Part shown: positions 1 to 6,425 of the stretch, piece by piece
Position numbering within the stretch: position 1 is the first letter of the stretch
How the letters are laid out: each line of letters starts with the position of its first letter
Made by a program: the position numbers and the translations under genes
Assembly (NCBI GenBank): GCA_946624335.1
Contig: CAMOSA010000074.1
Span: forward strand, 1 to 11,273
Length of the DNA: 11,273 nt
Direction: 5' to 3'
Source of the DNA: an uncultured Prevotellaceae bacterium
Lineage (GTDB): Bacteria > Bacteroidota > Bacteroidia > Bacteroidales > Bacteroidaceae
The notes under the pieces: model-generated
What the model was told of the DNA's origin: nothing
The model's input: only the letters and a program-made list of their open reading frames with translations
Database searches by the model: none

Positions 1-217
1 CCTTGGAGTGGAGGATGACCAGCCCCGGAACGGCGTGCATGGTGGTGCCGGCCAGATAGTAGTCGTCGCCCACGCGAAGGATGTCGGGGTCGGAGAACTC
101 GTCGTAGAACAGAGGGTTCGTGAATGTGCCGTTGCCATTGTCGGCCGTCCAGCTTTGGGCGTGTGCTGCACCTATATATAATAAGGTGGCAAGCAGAAGA
201 AAGAGATGTTTGTGCAT
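1..217 (-). CDS. GH43-family glycoside hydrolase, N-terminal part (3' end outside window)
   Basis: Only the first 72 codons are present; the reading frame stays open to base 1. The start at 217 is followed by a typical signal peptide: a basic N-terminus (MHKH), a hydrophobic core at about residues 5-18, and an A-H-A/Q cleavage site after residue 20, so the enzyme is exported. The mature start contains NPLFYDEFSDPDILRVGDDY (residues 34-53) and then a YLAGTTMH stretch, the characteristic first blade of the five-bladed beta-propeller GH43 family (beta-xylosidases, arabinofuranosidases, arabinanases). The Asp in S-D-P-D (residue 43) is the expected catalytic base. It probably trims xylan or arabinan side chains in the periplasm or outside the cell; the substrate cannot be fixed from this fragment. 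The start codon is only 12 bp after the stop of the preceding LTA-synthase-like gene, with no terminator or TAnnTTTG promoter between, so co-transcription is likely. Confidence 0.85.
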   Translation of the reverse strand, partial: MHKHLFLLLATLLYIGAAHAQSWTADNGNGTFTNPLFYDEFSDPDILRVGDDYYLAGTTMHAVPGLVILHSK

Positions 218-229
218 AAGTGTAAGTGG

Positions 230-2170
230 TTATTGTGTGAGGTCATTCGTGCTCATACGTTGCATGAAGCTTTGTATCAGTGCCTTCATGCGGCGCTCCA
301 TCTGTTGCTGCACGGGGCGCTGCTCGCCGCTGAGGTCGTGCTTCAATAGGCGATCGTGGCGATAGTCGTAGAAGGCTTTGGTCGTGACGCCGTCGAAGTG
401 GAGGACATAGTCGCCCTGCAGGTACTGCGGCACATGGTCCCAGTTGAAAGCCCAGGTGTCCTCAGGCGCTGTGCGCAGGAGGTCTATGCCGAAGGCTATG
501 TAGGGACGGTCGTAGCCGAGATAGCCGAGGAGCGTCGGCATGATATCGATCTGCTGTGCTATGCCTGGCAGCTGGCCACGGGGCATCTCGCCTGAAGGGT
601 CGAAAAAGAGGATGGGTATGCGGAAGAGGCCTACCTCGGTCATGTATTCGTCGTGGGTGATGCGGCTGCTGGCGTGGTCGGCCGTGAGCACGAAGATGGT
701 GTTTTTGTACCACGGCTGGCGGCTGGCACTCTCGAAGAAACGGCGCAGCGAATGGTCGGTGTAGCGGATACATTTGTGCAGCGGGAACTTACCTTCATCG
801 GGGAAGGTGTCGCGGTACTCCTCGGGCAGATGGAAGGGGTGGTGCGACGAGGCGGTGAAGACCGTGGTGACGAAAGGCTCGCGCATCTCGCTCATCTTCG
901 TGCAGTAGTATTGCAGGAAGGGCTCATCCCAGATGGCCCACGTGCCATCGAAGTCATCATTGCCGCCGAAACGAGGGTCGTCGCAGTACTCTGTCATGCC
1001 GTAATACTTCTCGAAACCTATACTGCGGGCGAAAGCCTGGAAGCCCATGGAGCCGTTGGGCGCGCCGTGGAAGAAAGCCGAACTATACCCCCAGCGGCCG
1101 AGCTCACTGGCGATACTGTTGAGGGTGTTGAGCGAGAAGGGCGTCAAGACGAAGGGCTTATCCATACGCGGTATGGAAGCCAGCACGGCAGGCATGGCGT
1201 CAATGCTGAAGCCGCTGTTGGAGATGGTCTCCTGCCACGTCAGGCTTTGTGCCAACAGAGAGTCGGCGAAGGGCGTGTAGCCCTTGTATGTGCCGCCGTC
1301 AAGGTGGTGGTTGAGCGCTCCCACGAACTCTTGAGCGAAGCTTTCGACGATGAGGATGACGACGTTTTTGCGTCGCTCTACGCGGTCGCTGTCGGGGATA
1401 TGGACGGGCGTGAAGAGGCTGTCGAGCTCGGCTTGCGACTCGAAATAGACAGGCACTTGCATGGGCTTCTCGTTCAGCGTGCGGAGGATGGCGAAGGGGG
1501 TGTTCAGCACGAGGCCTGCCTGAAGGGGCGTGGCGGCGTACTGGTGGGCGTTGGAGATGGCTATGGGGCGCGTGCTGTTGAAGAGGCTGGCGCCGCGCAT
1601 ACCACAGATGGCCGTGGGCACGAACAGCAGCAACGAGAGCGTCTGTGTGAGGTAGAACGGCAAGGCTTTCTGCACGTCAGTACCTTCGCTCTTGCGGAAG
1701 CACTTGAAGAGCGCGTAGATCAGCACGATGGCGAGCAAGACGAGATACCAGTGGCGAATGACCTCGACGCCGAAGATGGTGAGCAGATTGCCCTCATTCT
1801 GAAACTCATCAAAGACGAAAGCCGTCGTGCGCTGTTGCGTGAACGGGAAATAGACGGAGTCCATCAGGTTGATGATCACGCAGAGACCGTTGACGATGAC
1901 GAACAGCCACTTCAGCGCTGTCTGTGCAGCAGGCTTCTGTAGCGCACGCAGCGGCAGGAGCATGAGCACGAGCCAGAGGCTGTTGGTGTAGAAGATGGCG
2001 CTCGCGTCGAAGAGCAAGCCGCCACGACAGTTCTCGGCCAGCGAAGCCCATGTCGTGGATCCCTGGAAGATGCTCCAGTTCTCCAACAAGAACTCGAGGC
2101 GACAAGCCATGTAGAGGACGAAGGCCAGTAGGAGGTCAAAGGCTACGCATATAGGATTTTTCTTTAACAT
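230..2170 (-). CDS. LTA synthase/sulfatase-fold membrane phosphotransferase (second of a pair)
   Basis: A 646-residue inner-membrane protein of the LTA synthase/OpgB-like family. About five hydrophobic helices occupy residues 8-25, 62-79, 86-106, 137-157 and 172-190, followed by a periplasmic alkaline-phosphatase-fold domain from about residue 265. Family landmarks visible: NVVILIVESF with metal ligand Glu276, NSGFSIDAMPAVLASIP with Ser322 where LtaS carries its nucleophilic Thr, a TASSHHPF His motif (443/444), and LTADHAS with Asp498/His499. Such enzymes move phosphoglycerol or phosphoethanolamine from a phospholipid to a glycan. With no LTA in this kind of cell, the LPS core or another periplasmic glycan is the likely acceptor (inference from neighbours). 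The ATG at 2170 lies 7 bp after a 173-bp heptanucleotide repeat on its 5' side. There is no Shine-Dalgarno, as usual in Bacteroidota. The long frame antisense to it is a shadow. Confidence 0.9.
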   Translation of the reverse strand: MLKKNPICVAFDLLLAFVLYMACRLEFLLENWSIFQGSTTWASLAENCRGGLLFDASAIFYTNSLWLVLMLLPLRALQKPAAQTALKWLFVIVNGLCVIINLMDSVYFPFTQQRTTAFVFDEFQNEGNLLTIFGVEVIRHWYLVLLAIVLIYALFKCFRKSEGTDVQKALPFYLTQTLSLLLFVPTAICGMRGASLFNSTRPIAISNAHQYAATPLQAGLVLNTPFAILRTLNEKPMQVPVYFESQAELDSLFTPVHIPDSDRVERRKNVVILIVESFAQEFVGALNHHLDGGTYKGYTPFADSLLAQSLTWQETISNSGFSIDAMPAVLASIPRMDKPFVLTPFSLNTLNSIASELGRWGYSSAFFHGAPNGSMGFQAFARSIGFEKYYGMTEYCDDPRFGGNDDFDGTWAIWDEPFLQYYCTKMSEMREPFVTTVFTASSHHPFHLPEEYRDTFPDEGKFPLHKCIRYTDHSLRRFFESASRQPWYKNTIFVLTADHASSRITHDEYMTEVGLFRIPILFFDPSGEMPRGQLPGIAQQIDIMPTLLGYLGYDRPYIAFGIDLLRTAPEDTWAFNWDHVPQYLQGDYVLHFDGVTTKAFYDYRHDRLLKHDLSGEQRPVQQQMERRMKALIQSFMQRMSTNDLTQ

Positions 2171-2177
2171 ATGGAAA

Positions 2178-2350
2178 GAATGACGAATGATGAATGATGA
2201 ATGACGAATGATGAATGATGAATGACGAGTGACGAATGATGAATGATGAATGATGAATGACGAATGACGAATGATGAGTGACGAATGACGAATGACGAAT
2301 GATGAATGACGAATGATGAATGACGAATGACGAGTGATGAATGATGAATG
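2178..2350. repeat. Heptanucleotide tandem array 1, 24.7 units of GAATGAY
   Basis: Twenty-four complete 7-bp units plus GAATG follow one another without any insertion or deletion. Only two positions vary, both by transitions: position 3 (A in 21 units, G in units 8, 15 and 23) and position 7 (C in 12 units, T in 12). The array fills most of the 232-bp gap between the two LTA-synthase-like genes and ends 7 bp before the second one's start codon. On the coding (minus) strand the unit reads RTCATTC, which has no stop codon in any frame. The remaining bases of the gap (2351-2402) show no promoter box, hairpin or gene that I can recognise. The pattern fits replication slippage. Confidence 0.97.
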
Positions 2351-2402
2351 CTTCTATAGCTCCTATCCTTTCCTCTCAATGGGGGAGCAGGCGGGGCTTC
2401 AA

Positions 2403-4361
2403 TTACCTTTCGCTCATATCGTGGTAGAGCGTCTGGAGGATGGCCTTGCCGATAGCTTCGCGAGTTGGGTCTGCACCCTCGACGGCGCTACGGGCGACAT
2501 TGTCGTAGACGGTGCAGCCTGTGGTGTCGCGCAGGTTGAACCCGTTGTTGAAGGTATTGAAGGCAAACGGACGGCGATAGGTGTTGCCCAGGACGTCGCG
2601 ACTGAACGTGAAGTCATCGTGGGCGATGCCCATCTGTCCGAGCACGATGGCAGGCAGGTCGGTCTGACTCATCAGCGTGTGTATGCGTCGCGGCTCCTTG
2701 ACGGCACCGCCCATCATGAGGAAGGGGATGCGAGGGAAGTCGGGGGAGTTCATTGGACGCCAGTTGAAGCCATGGTCGGCGACGGTGACGATGAGCAGGT
2801 CGTCCCACGCCGGCGTCTGCCGCAGGCGGTCGATGAAGTCGCCGTAGCAGCTGTCGGTGTAGGCGAAAGCGTTGAATTTGACGTTGTCGTCGTTGATGTC
2901 CGTGCTGCTGGAGAGACGGTGGTAGGGGACGTCGAAGGGGTTATGTGAACTGATGGTGAGGTAGGTCGTGTACCATGGTCCGCTGCCCTCGGCGTGCTTC
3001 TTCTGGATATCATCATAGAGCCATCGGAAAGCGACATGATCGGGCACGCCCCATTTCGTCGTGCGGTCGGAGGCTGGGAAATCGTCCTGCGAGACGAGAC
3101 GGTCGTGGCCTGAGGTGATGAAGTATTCGCTCATATTGAAGAAAGAGATATCTCCGCTGTAGAGCGCTTGTGTCTTGTAGCCGTACTGCTTCAGCGTCTT
3201 GGGCAGGCCGGGCAGGTTCTTGATTTTATGGGCATAGCGCATGATGCTCGTCGTAGGTTGTCCGAGATATCCGCTGATGGCGCAGACGATACCGCGATCG
3301 GTGCGGAAACTGCCGCCGTAGCAGTTGTCGAAGCAGACGGCATCGGGCAGCAGACGGTTGATATTCACGCCAACCTGCGGGACATCACCGCCAAGCCCCT
3401 CGACGAAGCACGAGCCGAAGCCCTCGAGCACGACAACGAGGATGTTGGGGCGATCGGTGGTGAGCAATAGCTCGGTGGAATCGGCACGTGTGGGGAAGAG
3501 ACCGTCCATCAGCCGGGCTCGTTCCTCCTCGCTGAAGGCATCGAACTGCCGGTAGTCATCCTCTTTCTTAGTCAAGGAATAAAAAAGGTTGTAAACGGGG
3601 TTCAGGGCGGCGTGGTTGAAGTAGGTCGTCTTGCTGTAGAAGACGCGACCGGGGGTATTGGGCCAAATGCGCAGACCACGGATCATGGCGAAACAGGCTC
3701 CGCCGAGGACGAGGAAGAGGATGAGGGGGACGAAAAAGCTCCGCCAGATCCTGCCCCGACGGCCCCACCCCCGACCTCTCCCGTCAGGGCGGGGGACTTC
3801 CCTGTCCTCTTGCTGACCATGCGCCAGCATCTCCCCTCCCTGATGGGAGGGGGCGGGTCCTTGGGTAGTGGGCTTTTCGGTCGGTCTCCCTGGCCTGATC
3901 ATCCAGTATGTCAAGAGGCCTAACGCGATCCACGCCAGGGCACGAACGACCAGATAGCCTACGGAGACGCTGGCGAAGGCGTTCTTCGGATCGTTGATGT
4001 AGAAGAAAGCCATGCGGTCGAGCTTAAATTCCCAGAACTCGTAGAGCGAGGCATCGGCCAGGGCGGCTAAGGGCAGCAGCACGGCCATGACTACGCTATA
4101 GCCTATCAGCCACGGACGTGGATTCCAGCGTGGTCGACACCAGTGGACACCGACGATGAGCAGGGGGATAATCATGAGATATCCCACCGTGGCGAGGTCA
4201 ATGGCAAGGCCGTGGCTGTAGATGTCGATGAGGTCGGTCAGGGTCATCGAAGTGCCGTCGAAGCCTCGGTTGTAGAGCATGAAGAGCGGCTTCTGTATGC
4301 ATAGGAAGAAGAGTAGGAAACCGCAGAAGAAACGGAGGATATATTTAAGGTCTTGTTTCAT
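2403..4361 (-). CDS. LTA synthase/sulfatase-fold membrane phosphotransferase (first of a pair)
   Basis: A 652-residue inner-membrane protein. Hydrophobic helices lie near residues 8-22, 55-72, 86-102, 132-154 and 208-227; the periplasmic sulfatase-fold domain starts near residue 300. Landmarks: PNILVVVLEGFG (metal ligand Glu313), GGSFRTDRGIVCAISGY with Thr354 at the position of the LtaS nucleophile, TISSHNPFDVP (His473), and TVADHGFNW (Asp529/His530). Predicted role: transfer of phosphoglycerol or phosphoethanolamine from phospholipid to a glycan, probably LPS core. I chose the ATG at 4361 (MKQDLKYILRFF), directly before the first helix. A longer frame to 4436 would overlap the GT9 gene by about 60 bp and adds a His/Arg-rich tail of non-protein character. 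The gap to the GT9 stop is 14 bp. Oddity: residues 157-204, between helices four and five, are a Pro/Gly/Arg-rich stretch coded by a GC-rich inverted repeat. Confidence 0.9.
   Translation of the reverse strand: MKQDLKYILRFFCGFLLFFLCIQKPLFMLYNRGFDGTSMTLTDLIDIYSHGLAIDLATVGYLMIIPLLIVGVHWCRPRWNPRPWLIGYSVVMAVLLPLAALADASLYEFWEFKLDRMAFFYINDPKNAFASVSVGYLVVRALAWIALGLLTYWMIRPGRPTEKPTTQGPAPSHQGGEMLAHGQQEDREVPRPDGRGRGWGRRGRIWRSFFVPLILFLVLGGACFAMIRGLRIWPNTPGRVFYSKTTYFNHAALNPVYNLFYSLTKKEDDYRQFDAFSEEERARLMDGLFPTRADSTELLLTTDRPNILVVVLEGFGSCFVEGLGGDVPQVGVNINRLLPDAVCFDNCYGGSFRTDRGIVCAISGYLGQPTTSIMRYAHKIKNLPGLPKTLKQYGYKTQALYSGDISFFNMSEYFITSGHDRLVSQDDFPASDRTTKWGVPDHVAFRWLYDDIQKKHAEGSGPWYTTYLTISSHNPFDVPYHRLSSSTDINDDNVKFNAFAYTDSCYGDFIDRLRQTPAWDDLLIVTVADHGFNWRPMNSPDFPRIPFLMMGGAVKEPRRIHTLMSQTDLPAIVLGQMGIAHDDFTFSRDVLGNTYRRPFAFNTFNNGFNLRDTTGCTVYDNVARSAVEGADPTREAIGKAILQTLYHDMSER
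3763..3853. repeat. GC-rich inverted repeat inside the first LTA-synthase-like gene
   Basis: Two arms, 3775-3794 and 3833-3852, are complementary at 17 of 20 positions and separated by 38 bp. The second arm is itself a perfect 8-bp hairpin (CCCCTCCC, loop TGAT, GGGAGGGG, 3833-3852), and the first forms a weaker one around GTCA (3783-3786). A C-run, CCCCACCCCC (3763-3772), precedes the first arm. The element keeps the reading frame and codes for about residues 170-200 of the host protein, a low-complexity Gly/Pro/Arg loop. From memory, similar G-rich/C-rich short palindromic elements occur interspersed in Bacteroidales genomes, which would make this one of them. That identification is not tested here. 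Confidence 0.7.
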
Positions 4362-4375
4362 ACAGGGGATGGAAT

Positions 4376-5383
4376 TTAGATGGTGGACGTGTAGATGTGC
4401 TCGGCGATGTGCGAGGGGGGTATGGCCTTGACGCATTGCATGTGGCCGAGCGGACAGCTGTCGGAGCCGGCTATAGTGCAGGGCTGGCAGGAGAGTCCTG
4501 CCGAGAGGGCATCGTCGCGGCTTTGGCCGAAACCGAGGAAGCCGCAGGCAGGGGTGGTGCCGCCCCAGAAGGAGACGACACGCGTGGCGACGAGCGACGC
4601 CATGTGCATATTGGCTGAATCCATGGTGAGCATGACGTCGAGATGGGCCATCAGCGCCAACTCCTCCTCCAGCTGCAACCGGCCTGCCACGAGGAAAATA
4701 TTCTCGCTCTTACCTGCCCACTCATGAAGCAGTTTCTCCTCCTGGCCCCGGGCTCCGAAGAGGAAGACACGACTGCGCGGACGGGCTGCCAACAGGGATA
4801 CCAACTCACGCATCGCATCGAGGTCGTAGGTCTTTGATCGAAACCGGGCGAAAGGCGCTACGCCAACCCACACTTCTGTCGCCTTGGCGGGCAGACCGCT
4901 GGGCATCGGAGGCAAGCTGTCGGGAAAGAGCGACGTGAACTGCGGCTTTGCCGGTAGGCCAAGACGGGCGAAGACGTCGAAGTAGCGCTCAATGAAAGGC
5001 GTTGCCTCGCACGAATGGTCATGAAGGATGGCACGGCGCTGACTGCGGTGCTTGTCGAGCATGGCGACGGGCTTCAGGCGCAGACGGAAAGTGGCATCCA
5101 CCATCCATGAGCGCAGGACATTATGGAGGTCGGCCACGGCATCGATGTGCAGGTGGCTGAGGCGGCGCAGAAGACGATAGGTGCCGATGACGCCGTGGCT
5201 TTCATCCTTCGTCAGGCCAATCAACCTGATGTTGGCTGGAGGGTTGATGAAGAGGCGTGCTGTGAAGGCCGAAGTCACCACGTAGAAATGGTGCTGGGGG
5301 TAGGTGCGAGCGACGCTATATATGGCAGGGATGGTCATGGCGACATCACCGAGGGCAGAGAGGCGTAGGACGAGGACGTTCAT
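4376..5383 (-). CDS. GT9 (heptosyltransferase-like) glycosyltransferase
   Basis: A 335-residue cytoplasmic GT-B enzyme of family GT9, the family of ADP-heptose:LPS heptosyltransferases. The N-terminus VLVLRLSALGDVAMTIPAI (residues 3-21) is the family's opening Rossmann motif. The C-terminal half has WVGVAPFARFRSKTYDLDAM (172-191), a nucleotide-sugar-side FLFGARGQEE loop (207-216), and TMDSANMHMASLVATRVVSF (253-272) before WGGTTP. Length is normal for the family. It likely adds heptose or another sugar to the growing LPS core on the inner leaflet; the actual donor cannot be deduced, since no ADP-heptose synthesis gene is in the window. Near the C-terminus four cysteines, 299, 302, 310 and 317 (C-X2-C-X7-C-X6-C), form a cluster that also occurs in many GT9 proteins. 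It starts 12 bp after the GT90 gene and ends 14 bp before the LTA-synthase-like gene, so it sits mid-operon. Confidence 0.9.
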   Translation of the reverse strand: MNVLVLRLSALGDVAMTIPAIYSVARTYPQHHFYVVTSAFTARLFINPPANIRLIGLTKDESHGVIGTYRLLRRLSHLHIDAVADLHNVLRSWMVDATFRLRLKPVAMLDKHRSQRRAILHDHSCEATPFIERYFDVFARLGLPAKPQFTSLFPDSLPPMPSGLPAKATEVWVGVAPFARFRSKTYDLDAMRELVSLLAARPRSRVFLFGARGQEEKLLHEWAGKSENIFLVAGRLQLEEELALMAHLDVMLTMDSANMHMASLVATRVVSFWGGTTPACGFLGFGQSRDDALSAGLSCQPCTIAGSDSCPLGHMQCVKAIPPSHIAEHIYTSTI

Positions 5384-5395
5384 TGAGGGTACGGC

Positions 5396-6421
5396 TTATT
5401 CGCCGCTATTAGGATTGTTGGAGACAAAGGATGTTTGGCCGGTCAGCGCGAAGTAACGGCCGGCGGTCAGCAGTTCGGCTGCACGTTCGGCCCGCTGGTC
5501 GGTGAACGTGGTTATATATTCGTGGGCGTGGGCGATGATGGCTTCGGCGGCGTCGGGGTGGGCAATGAAATAGCGCAGCTTCTGCTCGAGGTCGCTGTAG
5601 TCGTCGGCCACTTCGATGTAGTGGTAGTCGGGACGGAGCGTCCCCTCCATGTACCAAGTCTCGAAGCGCGGGCGTGGCATGACGGCAACGGAATTGCTCG
5701 ACATGACCCATTTGAGGTTTGTGGCGACGTCGTTGCCCTCGATGCAGGCGATGAATTTGAAGTCAAGCTGACGCTCGATGCTCATGTAAGGTCGCAACCA
5801 CTCGGGATGTCCGCAGTCTGAGTCGGCGTTGACCATCCCGGCGTCGGCTATGCGATGGTCGGCGAAGCGCTGGAGGAAGGTGGTACGCTGGGGCTGGTTG
5901 GCGAAAACGAGGTTGCGGAAGACGATGCGGTCGAGCTTCTGGCGGAACGGCTTGGCGTCACGTATGAAACGAAAATGCCTGACGCTGTTCAGCTTCAGCA
6001 GCACGCACATCGAGGTCTGGCCTTCGGCGATGACGGGACGGCTCTTGACAAATGTCGGAGCCGCCTGTTCGCGGTTGACGTCGCCGAAGAGTCGCAGGAA
6101 ACGAGCGTCAGCAGGAAAACAGCGTACGACGCGGTAGAGGTCGAAGAAATAGGTGACGAACTTATGCCGGCTGTGCCATGGATAGTGGTAGTCGCCCACG
6201 CGGAGGGCATCGGCCGGCAGGACAGTGTGCTGCGGCAGGCGGCAATAGTAGTCGGCGCGTCGCTCGGCAGCGGCACGCTCGGCAGGCGTCAGGCGCTGCA
6301 GCAGGCGGCGAGTGCGCCAACGCATGAGGCTGTCGGGTAGGGCGTAGGCGCAGAAGTTATGGGCGTAGAACCAAAGCTTGCGCAGCGGCTTGCTGAGTTG
6401 TGTGTAATAGGCCAAGTTCAT
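5396..6421 (-). CDS. GT90 (CAP10/LpsA-like) glycosyltransferase
   Basis: A 341-residue protein of glycosyltransferase family 90, which includes bacterial LpsA-type LPS core enzymes and the eukaryotic CAP10 and POGLUT xylosyl/glucosyltransferases. Supporting stretches, numbered from the chosen start: RHFRFIRDAKPFRQKLDRIV (about 147-166) with VFRNLVFANQPQRTTF, then LDFKFIACIEGNDVATNLKW (about 218-237) and SSNSVAVMPRPRFETWYMEG (239-258), followed by H-Y-I-E-V and the YSDLEQKLRYF helix. I chose ATG 6421, 4 bp after the GT4 stop codon; a GTG at 6433 would add four residues and overlap the GT4 gene by 8 bp. Expected role: adding a pentose or hexose to LPS core in the cytoplasm; the donor is unknown. 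No signal peptide or membrane helix is seen, though residues 1-35 are aromatic and basic and may touch the membrane. Confidence 0.85.
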   Translation of the reverse strand: MNLAYYTQLSKPLRKLWFYAHNFCAYALPDSLMRWRTRRLLQRLTPAERAAAERRADYYCRLPQHTVLPADALRVGDYHYPWHSRHKFVTYFFDLYRVVRCFPADARFLRLFGDVNREQAAPTFVKSRPVIAEGQTSMCVLLKLNSVRHFRFIRDAKPFRQKLDRIVFRNLVFANQPQRTTFLQRFADHRIADAGMVNADSDCGHPEWLRPYMSIERQLDFKFIACIEGNDVATNLKWVMSSNSVAVMPRPRFETWYMEGTLRPDYHYIEVADDYSDLEQKLRYFIAHPDAAEAIIAHAHEYITTFTDQRAERAAELLTAGRYFALTGQTSFVSNNPNSGE

Positions 6422-6425
6422 CGTG

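Noticed and set aside
653..1942. A 429-codon open frame on the plus strand antisense to the second LTA-synthase-like gene
   Set aside because: It mirrors the codon pattern of a well-supported gene with complete catalytic motifs on the other strand. Its product is Glu/Val/Gly/Asp-rich with no recognisable domain. Similar plus-strand shadows lie opposite the GT90, GT4, cytidylyltransferase, acyltransferase and waaA genes.
2178..2350. CRISPR array or iteron-type origin
   Set aside because: The units are contiguous 7-mers without spacers, there are no cas or replication genes nearby, and related units occur at two other junctions of the operon.
2164..2379. A 71-codon minus-strand frame through array 1 giving a seven-residue peptide repeat rich in His, Ser, Phe, Val and Ile
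   Set aside because: Any stop-free 7-bp repeat yields a seven-residue periodic peptide. The only start is a TTG in the flank, and nothing suggests selection on the protein.
3833..3852. The perfect 8-bp GC hairpin as a Rho-independent terminator
   Set aside because: It is inside an intact coding sequence and is not followed by a T-run on either strand.
4362..4436. N-terminal extension of the first LTA-synthase-like protein by 25 residues
   Set aside because: It would overlap the GT9 gene by about 60 bp and gives a His/Arg-rich tail; the ATG at 4361 sits directly before the first membrane helix.
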